A DNA stretch of 48,983 bases. It comes from Planctomycetota bacterium. GTDB lineage: Bacteria; Planctomycetota; UBA1135; GCA-002686595. This document shows positions 34,176-41,158 of the stretch, piece after piece (within the stretch, counting starts at the first letter, position 1; each line of letters begins with the position of its first letter). The notes beneath the pieces are model-generated. The model saw only the letters and a list, made by a program, of their open reading frames with translations. It made no database searches and was not told where the DNA came from. The stretch is taken from NCBI GenBank assembly GCA_016795245.1, contig JAEUIA010000099.1, positions 1-48,983 on the forward strand, given 5' to 3'. Both the position numbers and the translations under genes were made by a program.

Positions 34176-35014
34176 TCACTTTGAAACGGCGGCCGGGAGA
34201 TAGCTCGTCAAGCGCCCGCCCTGCTCCAGTTCGGCCTTCTCGATCATCCCCACCAGGTCCAGCATAGTCAGCGGTCGGGAGGCGATTCCAGCGGCGACCG
34301 CCGGAGTCGTCTTCAAGGTGAGATGCTTGCGGGCGAAGTTGAAGTACCAGTAGTGCAGCGCGACGGCGTGCTCGTGGTTCTCGATCCGCTTCCCATGCGG
34401 ACGCTGAGGTTCTGGCGCTCGATGTGGGACGTGCTGGCGGTCGCCACGTCCGGCTTGCCAGAGGCGGCGCTCTTCGTGCAACCCGTGCAGCGAGGCGGGC
34501 TGTAGCGTCCCGGCTCGATCTCGGACGAGCGGTAGATCTTGTGGACCATCGCGTGGTCCACATTGCCCTGGAAGGCCGAGTAGACCGCCCAGCCGTACGC
34601 CGCGAGCGAGTCCGTGGCGACCTGGGGCCGACCGACCACGCGCTTCGCCACGTCGGCCATGAACAGGTCCGCGTCCAGGCCGGAACGGCGACCGACACGC
34701 CAGGACAGGACGAGCTTGGAATCCCGGTCCATCGCCACCCAGACCCAGGCGTCCCCGTGGCCTTGGCCCCCGTTCTTCTTCGTGCGCTCCTTGCAGCCGC
34801 AGTAGGACCAAAGCTCGTCGGCCTGGATCTCCCCCGCCTGCACGTTGCGGACGTGCTCGTCATGGTACTCGGCGCAGAACGTGCCCGCGTCGGCCAGGAG
34901 CCGCAGGACGGTGATCTTCGACGTGCCGGTCATGCGCGCGGTCGCGTTGACGCTGGAGCCTTCGACCAGGGCGGAGAGGATCGCGGCGCGCTTCTCGGTG
35001 CTGAGCTTTCTCAT
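34176..35014 (-). pseudogene. IS1-family transposase, inactivated by a deletion of about 37 bp
   Basis: Translation from ATG 35014 matches transposase 1 throughout: N-terminal helix-turn-helix, QADELWSYCG, DSLAAYGWA and HIERQNLSVRMG. It then loses frame near 34391. The other frame resumes with KRIENHEHAVALHYWYFNF and continues to the stop at 34176. Aligning to element 1, about 12 codons plus one base (the MRRFTRLTNGFS segment) are missing just after the catalytic Glu block. The product would therefore be truncated and inactive. Sequence divergence from transposase 1 shows the two are separate element lineages, not a duplication. Confidence 0.85.
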
Positions 35015-35021
35015 GGGGCCC

Positions 35022-35111
35022 ATCATGCTTGCCCTGGCAAGCATTGTCAATATGTCGGTATGAATGTATCATACTTTCATACTTGACCGCCATTGGGCCT
35101 CCGGGTACGGT
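35022..35111. promoter_or_regulatory. Divergent promoter region with two palindromic operators
   Basis: Leftward, toward transposase 2: TTGACA (35045-35050) and CATGAT (35022-35027), 17 bp apart. The spacer is filled by the palindrome ATGCTTGCC-CT-GGCAAGCAT (35025-35044). Rightward, toward the XRE-ImmA gene: TTGTCA (35044-35049) and TATCAT (35067-35072), 17 bp apart, so the two -35 boxes overlap. A 25-bp palindrome, GTATGAA-N11-TTCATAC (35058-35082), covers the rightward -10. A second rightward promoter, TTGACC-17-TACGGT (35083-35111), would give a nearly leaderless transcript. The 25-bp palindrome is the likely autoregulatory site of the XRE protein. Confidence 0.7.
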
Positions 35112-35121
35112 ATCCTCGCCA

Positions 35122-36249
35122 ATGCAGACACCCCCCATGAACGAACCCCGTCCCACGACCGGCCAGCGGATCCGCGCCGAGCTGGAGCGCCGTGGATGGA
35201 CCCAAGACGACTTGGCCCGGATCCTCGGCCGGTCGCGCCCGGACGTGACGAACGTGATCCTCGGCAAGCTCGGGGTGAGCGCGGAGCTTGCCAGCCGCTT
35301 GGCGGCCGCGCTCGGAGGCACGACGAAGGACTGGCTCGACCTGGAGGTCGATCGACAGTTGAGTCTCGTGCCCGCTTCCGATGAGGCCGTCGCCCGCATG
35401 GCTCGGCTGTACCAAGCCGCGCCCGTGAAGTCGATGGAGCGTCGCGGCTGGATCAAGGCGACGAAGAGCGTCGACGATCTGGAGGCCGAACTGACTCGCT
35501 TCTTCGACGGCACACCGCTCGACACTGATCCGACATTCCCCGCTACGCTACGCAAGACTGATCGGCTCACACCGCTTACCATCGAGCAGCGCGCGTGGAT
35601 ACTTCGCGCGCGCGAGTTGGCGAAGGTGCCGGTCGCCTCCCCCTTCGATCCGTCGCGCATGGGTTCCGCCGCGCGCGCGATCCGCGCGATCGCCGCGTTC
35701 CCCGACGAGGCATACAAGCTGCCGACTGTTCTCGGCGACTACGGGATTCGATTCGTCGTGATCGAGCCGTTGCCAGGCGGCTCGATCGACGGCGCGAGCT
35801 TCTGGCTGGATGAGCACTCTCCGGTAATCGCAATCTCGCTGCGCTTGGATCGCGTCGATTGGTTCTGGCACACGGTCGCGCACGAGTTCTCGCACATTCG
35901 AAACCACGACGACTACTCGGTCGACGAGAACTTGGTCGGCGAAGATCGCACTAGCGTTGACGTGAAGGACGCGATCGAGAAGCGCGCCGACGCCGAGGCC
36001 GCTGCGCTTCTCGTGCCGCCGGAGAAGCTCCAGTCGTTTATCAGCCGCGTCGGTCCGCTCTACTCGAAAGTGCGGCTCAATCAGTTTGCGAACACCGTCA
36101 AGATGCACCCGGGAATCATCGTCGGGCAACTCCAGCATCTTGGCGAGATTTCCTACGGGCACCACCGCGAGATGCTCGTGCGAATCAGAGATACTGCAAT
36201 CGCGGCCTCCATTTGCGATGGATGGAATCGAACGATCGGAACACTCTGA
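35122..36249 (+). CDS. XRE-family regulator fused to ImmA/IrrE metallopeptidase domain
   Basis: The 375-residue protein has an N-terminal XRE/HigA-like helix-turn-helix (about 11-70: QRIRAELERRGWTQDDLARI and RPDVTNVILGKLGVS). After a linker comes a COG2856-type zinc peptidase domain with HEFSH at 254-258 (in WHTVAHEFSHIRNHDD) and a downstream acidic helix EKRADAEAAALLVP. Such fusions act as repressors cleaved or inactivated on stress, or as antitoxins/regulators in two-gene modules and mobile elements. ATG 35122 was chosen; ATG 35137 is possible. The palindrome over its promoter suggests autorepression. A companion gene follows by 18 bases. Confidence 0.88.
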   Translation: MQTPPMNEPRPTTGQRIRAELERRGWTQDDLARILGRSRPDVTNVILGKLGVSAELASRLAAALGGTTKDWLDLEVDRQLSLVPASDEAVARMARLYQAAPVKSMERRGWIKATKSVDDLEAELTRFFDGTPLDTDPTFPATLRKTDRLTPLTIEQRAWILRARELAKVPVASPFDPSRMGSAARAIRAIAAFPDEAYKLPTVLGDYGIRFVVIEPLPGGSIDGASFWLDEHSPVIAISLRLDRVDWFWHTVAHEFSHIRNHDDYSVDENLVGEDRTSVDVKDAIEKRADAEAAALLVPPEKLQSFISRVGPLYSKVRLNQFANTVKMHPGIIVGQLQHLGEISYGHHREMLVRIRDTAIAASICDGWNRTIGTL

Positions 36250-36267
36250 TCCCAGCGAGATTCAACA

Positions 36268-36807
36268 ATGAGAACGCGCAAGAAGACGTACGGACGCTAC
36301 CTGCTCGACTATCTCGAGTCGTACAAGCGAAAACATGGCGACGGCCCGGTTGATCCGAACGAAGTCGCCGATCACGCGATGAAGCACGGCGTTTCGCCGA
36401 GAAGGCCTGACGCCAAGACGTTGCTCGCGCGCGACTTCGCCAAGATCATGAAGAAGGCGACCGAGAAGGACGCCGAGGGGCGCACCGTTCGCACTTGGCA
36501 CGCGATCCGTGAAACGACGGAGGTCGAGGGCACCGTGTTCCAGCACGTCTGGTGGAACACGAGGCACGAAGCAATGCCGAAGTTCATGCTCACGTCACTC
36601 CAGCAACGGCGGCAAGGAATCTTGCGCGACTGTCTGCGACTCAAGACGGACCGCGACTCGTACAACGACCACAACAAGTACCAAGCGACGCTGCCGTTCC
36701 CTAACTTCGACTTCCGCGAGGACATCGCGGAGTCCGAGCAGTCGACCGAGTACCCGGATTCGCCTTCGGACGACGACGACGACGATGGGAGCGGCGTGCC
36801 GGTCTAG
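36268..36807 (+). CDS. Hypothetical partner of the XRE-ImmA protein, 179 aa
   Basis: Family not recognised. The N-terminal half is basic and helical (MRTRKKTYGRYLLDYLESYKR, then TLLARDFAKIMKKATEKD). A middle part (TWHAIRETTEVEGTVFQHVWW) may be beta-rich. The C-terminus ends in a Ser/Asp run with seven consecutive acidic residues nearby. No signal or TM. It starts 18 bases after the peptidase gene and almost certainly shares its transcript, so it is the natural candidate for the controlled partner (toxin or effector), but this rests on position only. Its stop codon overlaps that of the convergent basic-protein gene at CTAG 36804-36807. Confidence 0.75.
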   Translation: MRTRKKTYGRYLLDYLESYKRKHGDGPVDPNEVADHAMKHGVSPRRPDAKTLLARDFAKIMKKATEKDAEGRTVRTWHAIRETTEVEGTVFQHVWWNTRHEAMPKFMLTSLQQRRQGILRDCLRLKTDRDSYNDHNKYQATLPFPNFDFREDIAESEQSTEYPDSPSDDDDDDGSGVPV

Positions 36808-37133
36808 TCGCCCCAGCGAGTCTTGGCCGCCTTCTTCGCGATCGCGACCCGCCGCTTCTTCGACAACTTCGCCGCGCGAGCCTGCCCGCCCTTGCTCGCG
36901 CCCAGCTTTCCAAGCTCCGACGCCGGGGACGCGCGACGTGCAGCCGCGACTCCGGCCTCGAAGGCGGCGCGGCAGAGAGTCTGTGTGCGCTCGTCGACGC
37001 CGTGCATGCGCTTCGACCAGTCGAGCCAGGACGCCTCCACGTCTGCCGGCAGCTCGTCGTCGCGTTCAGTAGAACGCCGCACGACCTCCGTGGCGTCCTC
37101 GTTCGCGTCGCGTCTGACGGGATGCTTCTTCAT
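36804..37133 (-). CDS. Small basic passenger protein, copy 2
   Basis: The 109-residue protein shares its last 35 or so residues with the protein at 33036-33290: ELGKLGASKGGQARAAKLS then KKRRVAIAKKAAKTRW. The first 70 residues differ and are helical and charged (ELPADVEASWLDWSKRMHGV, RTQTLCRAAFEAGVAAARRA). ATG 37133 follows a small inverted repeat CCCGGGCA/TGCCCGGG (37135-37164). That repeat may terminate the upstream cassette or regulate this gene. Occurrence of the same module in both elements suggests a recurring cargo family rather than chance. Function unknown; nucleic-acid binding is inferred from charge. Confidence 0.72.
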   Translation of the reverse strand: MKKHPVRRDANEDATEVVRRSTERDDELPADVEASWLDWSKRMHGVDERTQTLCRAAFEAGVAAARRASPASELGKLGASKGGQARAAKLSKKRRVAIAKKAAKTRWGD

Positions 37134-37174
37134 GCCCGGGCAAGCTAACCGATGCGTGCCCGGGGAGGCAAGTT

Positions 37175-37675
37175 TCACTCATCGGCTCTGGTCGCGTTGA
37201 CGGCCAGAGCCGACTGCGCCAAGCGTGTCTGCCAGGCTGGGGCGTTCGGGAAGAGAATGTCACCGTGATACGGATTCTCCTCGGTCGCGCTCCGTTCGAT
37301 CCCGGCTAGATAACCGCGCTCCTTGATGTGCTCGATGTCTTCAACGGACACACGAGCAATCGCATTCATGTGCTGTCGTCCTTTGATCTCCCCTAGAGCG
37401 CCAGTGTCATCCTCGTAATTGACCGAAAGCTCTTGGCACTTGTCGGCCCGCGTCGCGCTCGTTCTCTCGTCCGGCTTGAAGGCGTCCGACTTGAACCGGT
37501 GTTGCCCATCCTCTAGACGGCAACAGTGATCGAGCTTGACAACTCCTCTGAGGACAGCACCAGGAATGTTCTGCGGTGAGGGACGATCAGCCCGAGCACC
37601 GATCCGAAGTCGGTCTTGGACAGCGGCCCACCAGCGACGAGGCCACCACTGGACCGGTGTGTCGCGAGTCCCCAT
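37175..37675 (-). CDS. Hypothetical passenger protein, start uncertain
   Basis: The coding-like part runs from about 37520 to the stop at 37175. It includes HCCRLEDGQHRFKSDAFKP and a following ELSVNYEDD, resembling small unclassified proteins with an RxxSxAF...LSV pattern, then MNAIARVSVEDIEHIKERG. No ATG, GTG or TTG occurs in frame between the upstream gene's stop (37513) and ATG 37369. ATG 37675 would overlap that gene by 163 bases. Either an unusual start or a frameshift near 37500 (where an out-of-frame ATG follows the stop) must be assumed. Only the region 37175-37520 should be trusted. Confidence 0.5.
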   Translation of the reverse strand: MGTRDTPVQWWPRRWWAAVQDRLRIGARADRPSPQNIPGAVLRGVVKLDHCCRLEDGQHRFKSDAFKPDERTSATRADKCQELSVNYEDDTGALGEIKGRQHMNAIARVSVEDIEHIKERGYLAGIERSATEENPYHGDILFPNAPAWQTRLAQSALAVNATRADE

Positions 37676-38022
37676 CCCGAATCATCCTCTCTTGGCTCGA
37701 CAGTGAAGAACAACAAGAATCCGGGCGCGTTGAACTCGACCACCACGGCACCGCCTTCCGTTGACTCAACGGTCGTGACAATGCCGCCTAGATCGCGAGC
37801 CGCTAGTGCCCGGTCGAGTTGTCGACAGAGCGTCCACGCGCGGTCTCGAACGGTAGCATCCAAGCCACGGTCGTCGAGCCGCGCAAGCCGCGCGCAGAGC
37901 GGCCCCACGCAGCCTTCGGAAACACGAACATACTCCATGTTCACGGCTTGGTCGCCGTGAACACACAGCACGTAGCTCTCGTGGACCGGGATCCCGTTCG
38001 AGGAAAGGCCAATCATCGTCAT
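37513..38022 (-). CDS. Hypothetical passenger protein, 169 aa
   Basis: No family is recognised. The N-terminal third is mixed (MTMIGLSSNGIPVHESYVLC), the middle helical (RAWTLCRQLDRALAARDLGG), and the C-terminal half strongly beta-like (GGAVVVEFNAPGFLLFFTVE, then GLIVPHRRTFLVLSSEE). It is probably cytosolic. ATG 38022 overlaps the stop of the gene before it (ATGA), a coupled pair. It is middle gene of the leftward three-gene cassette at the right part of element 2. Confidence 0.65.
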   Translation of the reverse strand: MTMIGLSSNGIPVHESYVLCVHGDQAVNMEYVRVSEGCVGPLCARLARLDDRGLDATVRDRAWTLCRQLDRALAARDLGGIVTTVESTEGGAVVVEFNAPGFLLFFTVEPREDDSGWGLATHRSSGGLVAGGPLSKTDFGSVLGLIVPHRRTFLVLSSEELSSSITVAV

Positions 38023-38231
38023 GCTCCGCTGGGACGCTGGAAGATACCCACGGTGAAGTTGATCTCGAAGGCCGGTTGGCCTGTCTTTGGGCTCATCGCT
38101 TCGGTCTGCCTGATCCCGATGACTGCAAGTTGAACATTGATCGCGTACTCCTTGCCATCCTGACCCTTCACCAAGATCAGGGTCGGAGACCCAGGGTGGA
38201 TGGTGTGTTCGAGAGGCTTTTCTGTGCTCAT
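38019..38231 (-). CDS. Small hypothetical passenger protein, 70 aa
   Basis: The short protein MSTEKPLEHTIHPGSPTLIL... looks like a compact beta-barrel (VKGQDGKEYAINVQLAVIGI, then AFEINFTVGIFQRPS). It has no signal or TM. Family unknown. ATG 38231 was chosen over a longer in-frame start because upstream residues are low complexity. Its stop overlaps the next gene, so the two are likely translated together. Confidence 0.6.
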   Translation of the reverse strand: MSTEKPLEHTIHPGSPTLILVKGQDGKEYAINVQLAVIGIRQTEAMSPKTGQPAFEINFTVGIFQRPSGA

Positions 38232-38361
38232 CGGGCGAACACCATAGGTAGTCGACATCTGAACCGCCATACGTGAGGATTGGCGCAAGGTTTGAAAGGC
38301 CATCCGCAAGCATAGCTCATGCCGGGAACCAGCCCCTTCCGGGCGCCCCCAGGGCCGGTTT

Positions 38362-38379
38362 TGATAATGTGGACGCTGG
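38362..38379 (+). repeat. Right-subterminal motif of element 2
   Basis: TGATAATGTGGACGCTGG, identical to 34079-34096 and also ending 62 bp from the element's right terminus. The region 38232-38441 around it contains no gene. Confidence 0.75.
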
Positions 38380-38441
38380 CTTGCGTCTTCCTAGGTGCTA
38401 TCGGCCACCCGGAAGCCCCAGGGGCTAAGTGAACCACTACC

Positions 38442-38449
38442 TGTAATGG
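38442..38449 (+). repeat. 8-bp direct repeat TGTAATGG, right copy
   Basis: This copy closes element 2 on the right; chromosomal DNA resumes with GCGCAGCAGGG. Confidence 0.85.
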
Positions 38450-38809
38450 GCGCAGCAGGGTGCGAGCCTGCACGCCGCTGCCCGGGCCCGACCTTCCGGC
38501 GGACCGGTCGTTGGTCGGGCCTGGAGTCGGACTCAAGCGCAGGCTCGTCGCCCTGCGTTGCCACCGTCGTCCCCGCACGCCGAGTGATCCGACGCCACTG
38601 CGTCAGACCGTGTTACGCGACCGGAACGCGAGGCCGGAACCTCCCCGGACTGCGCCTCCGGCTCCGAACGCTCAGGGCCGTTTTTCGCGCAACTTTGCGC
38701 AGAAATCACCTAGTATCCCGTGGTTGAGCCACGCGGGCATACCGATTGCACACAATGGCGTGTCGACCCGCTCGACGCTTCCTCTCGTTTTCAACCCACT
38801 GGGCATCTC
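38450..38809. other. Intergenic region right of the island
   Basis: This 360-base region has no gene. The inverted repeat at 38455-38556 lies five bases from the target duplication. A possible -10 TAGTAT lies near 38713 upstream of the first HEAT protein, but no good -35 is seen. Confidence 0.5.
38455..38556. repeat. Interrupted inverted repeat beside the insertion site
   Basis: GCAGGGTGCGAGCCTGC (38455-38471) pairs with GCAGGCTCGTCGCCCTGC (38539-38556). Inside it GGGCCCGACC pairs with GGTCGGGCC. The arms therefore fold into a two-part stem. IS elements often insert next to such palindromes, which may explain target choice. Confidence 0.6.
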
Positions 38810-40885
38810 ATGAAGAAACTTATTCTTCTCGGTTCACTTCTCGCGCTCGGCAGCCTTTGCCTGCAAGACATCTCGACCGGTCACGGCGGTTCCTACCGCG
38901 GTCCGGGCGACACCGTTCCGCCCGGCGGCGGCGGTGGCGGCGGCGGCGGCACCGGTCCATCGACGCCTGGGCCGAGCGGCCCGAGCACCGGCGGTCCCTC
39001 CGGACCCAGCGGCCCTGCGGCTCCTGGCGCCGGCCCGGCGACAGGTGCTGGCACAGGCTCGCGTCCCACGGGCCCGGCCACCGGCGGAGCGATCAGCTCC
39101 GGCCCGGACCTCTCGACCTGGGAGTTCTGGTGGGGTTTCAACAAGGATCAATACCTGCAGCTGAAGGCCGCGATCTACGACGGCGGCCAGGTTTCGGGCA
39201 GCGACTCGTTCTGGCTCGGCCAGGGCACGTCCGGTCAGAACAAGAACGCCCTCAAGCCTTCCGAAGAGGCGATCCGCACGAAGATCGTGCCGGCGCTCAA
39301 GGAAGCGCTCGAGAAGGAACGCAGCAACGACATCGTCACCGGCGCGCTCATCGCGCTGGGCAAGATCGGTGACGTCAAGAGCGGCGACGACGGCTCCTCG
39401 GAGTTCGAGCCGATCATCGCCAAGTTCCTGTCCGACTCGAACCAGGAGATCGCCGAGACGGCCGCGGTCGCGCTCGGAATCCTGGCGAACGACGCCTCGG
39501 TCAAGGTGCTCTCGCAACTCGCGCTCGACGACGAAGTCGCGCGCAAGCTCGTCGGCAAGACCGAAGTCAACTGGCGCACGCGCGCTTTCGCGACCTACGG
39601 CCTGGGCCTGATCGGCAACCGCACCGCGAAGAACGAAGTGCGTCAGGAGATCGCGCGCACGCTGATCGAGATCCTGCAGCGTCCGGACAACTCCACGCGC
39701 GACATCAAGGTCGCGGCGATCATCTCGCTCGGTCTGTGCCCGATCGACGTCGACCGCAGCGAAGCGCCGGAGAGCAAGTCCGACAACTCGGCCTCGCGTC
39801 AGACGCAGATCAAATACCTGAAGCGCTTCTTCACCGACAACCAGGAGCACTACCTCGTTCGCGCCCACGTCCCGGGTGCGATGGCGAAGCTGCTGCAGGG
39901 TGCTCCGGACAAGCTGCGCGAAGAGATCGCGGAACTCTTCGCGGATCAGATCGCGCAGTTCGCCAAGGAGAAGAAGAAGGAGATCCACCAGAGCTGCGTG
40001 CTCGCGCTGGGTCAGATCGGTGATTGCGGCTCGAGCAAGCTGAACGAGAACATCCGCAAGTCCCTGACGCGCTTCATGGACGACGGCGACACCCAGTCGC
40101 GCAACTTCGCCGCCATCGCGATGGCGCAAATCGGCGGTCGCGGCAAGGGCGAGGAGTTCGAGAAGGGTCGCCAGGAAGTGCGCAACCTGCTGCTCAAGAA
40201 GCTCACCGACGGCAAGAGCCACATCAAGCCGTGGGCAGGCGTCGCGGTCGGCGTCATGGAGCGCGCGGTGCTCGACGACGGTCAGACGCAGTCGGCCGCC
40301 GCCAAGGAAACCCTGCGCGAAGTCTTCCGCGACGCGAAGTCGCCGGGTGAAGTCGGCGCCTACGCCATCGGCCTCGGCATCGCCAAGGACATCGAAGCCA
40401 AGGGGCTCGTCCTCGCCAAGATGAAGGACACCTCGGAGCAATTCGCCAAGGGTTACCTGTGCGTCTCGCTCGGCCTGATCGGTTCGCGCGAAGCGCTGCC
40501 CGACATCCAGACCGTCGTGCGCGACTCCAAGTTCCGTCCCGACCTGCTCAAGCAGGCGGCGATCGGCCTCGGACTCCTGGGCGACAAGGACCTGGTGCCC
40601 GAGCTGATCAAGATGCTCGAGGAAGCCAAGAGCCTCGCGTCGCAAGCCTCGCTGGCTTCGGCTCTGGGATTCATCGGCGACTCGCGCTCCATCGATCCGC
40701 TGGTGGCCATGTTGAAGAAGTCCGACATCACGGCGACGGCGCGCGGCTTTGCCGCGGTTGCGCTCGGGATCGTGGCCGACAAGGAACTGCTGCCGTGGAA
40801 CTCGAAGATCTCCACGAACATCAACTACCTGGCCAACACGACGACCTTGACGGGCGACAGCACGGGGATCCTCGACATCCTCTGA
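38810..40885 (+). CDS. Secreted HEAT-repeat protein 1
   Basis: The 691-residue protein has a signal peptide (MKKLILLGSLLALGSLC) followed by HGGSYRGPGDTVPP and a Gly/Pro/Ser-rich linker (about 30-98). A tract WEFWWGFNKDQYLQLK precedes many HEAT/PBS-like helical pairs (for example AETAAVALGILANDASVKVL, IGLGLLGDKDLVPELIKML, ASALGFIGDSRSIDPLVAML). The C-terminus ends GILDIL. Such proteins usually serve as envelope scaffolds. ATG 38810 was chosen for the signal peptide. It is clearly paralogous to the next gene (same N-terminal motif, linker, WW tract and last residues). No enzymatic motif is seen. Confidence 0.85.
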   Translation: MKKLILLGSLLALGSLCLQDISTGHGGSYRGPGDTVPPGGGGGGGGGTGPSTPGPSGPSTGGPSGPSGPAAPGAGPATGAGTGSRPTGPATGGAISSGPDLSTWEFWWGFNKDQYLQLKAAIYDGGQVSGSDSFWLGQGTSGQNKNALKPSEEAIRTKIVPALKEALEKERSNDIVTGALIALGKIGDVKSGDDGSSEFEPIIAKFLSDSNQEIAETAAVALGILANDASVKVLSQLALDDEVARKLVGKTEVNWRTRAFATYGLGLIGNRTAKNEVRQEIARTLIEILQRPDNSTRDIKVAAIISLGLCPIDVDRSEAPESKSDNSASRQTQIKYLKRFFTDNQEHYLVRAHVPGAMAKLLQGAPDKLREEIAELFADQIAQFAKEKKKEIHQSCVLALGQIGDCGSSKLNENIRKSLTRFMDDGDTQSRNFAAIAMAQIGGRGKGEEFEKGRQEVRNLLLKKLTDGKSHIKPWAGVAVGVMERAVLDDGQTQSAAAKETLREVFRDAKSPGEVGAYAIGLGIAKDIEAKGLVLAKMKDTSEQFAKGYLCVSLGLIGSREALPDIQTVVRDSKFRPDLLKQAAIGLGLLGDKDLVPELIKMLEEAKSLASQASLASALGFIGDSRSIDPLVAMLKKSDITATARGFAAVALGIVADKELLPWNSKISTNINYLANTTTLTGDSTGILDIL

Positions 40886-41158
40886 GCGCCTCGCATCCAA
40901 GGCGCGCGTCTGGCGAGGTGCTCGAGAGGGCCTCGCGCTGCCGCGCGCAGATCCCACGGCCGTCCGTGCGCACGTCGCGCGGGCGGCCGTGCTCATGTGC
41001 ACTCCGTCTGCGGCGCGGCGTGCCGCAGCGGAAGCGAGAACGCCGTGACACGTGCGCTGAAGTCGAGTAGCTTGGAATGTGCCTGGCAGCCGACGCGTAG
41101 CGCGCGTCGAAGATCACGCGACGCGCTCCCACCGCGCGGTTCGCCTGCGGAGAATACG

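Larger units (their letters stand above)
34167..38441 (-). mobile_element. IS1-family element 2 with a large passenger load (4,275 bp)
   Basis: The left end GGTACTGGTTCACTTTG (34167-34183) is inverted at the right end CTAAGTGAACCACTACC (38425-38441), 15 of 17 matching. TGTAATGG flanks both. The transposase stop lies inside the left terminal repeat, as in element 1. Passengers are an XRE-ImmA/IrrE gene and companion (rightward), a basic protein and a three-gene cassette (leftward). The transposase is broken, so the element would depend on a transposase supplied in trans, perhaps from element 1. Confidence 0.83.

Noticed and set aside
37175..37675. ATG 37675 as a normal start for the third cassette gene
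   Set aside because: It would overlap the previous gene by 163 bases in another frame, and the extra residues look non-coding.
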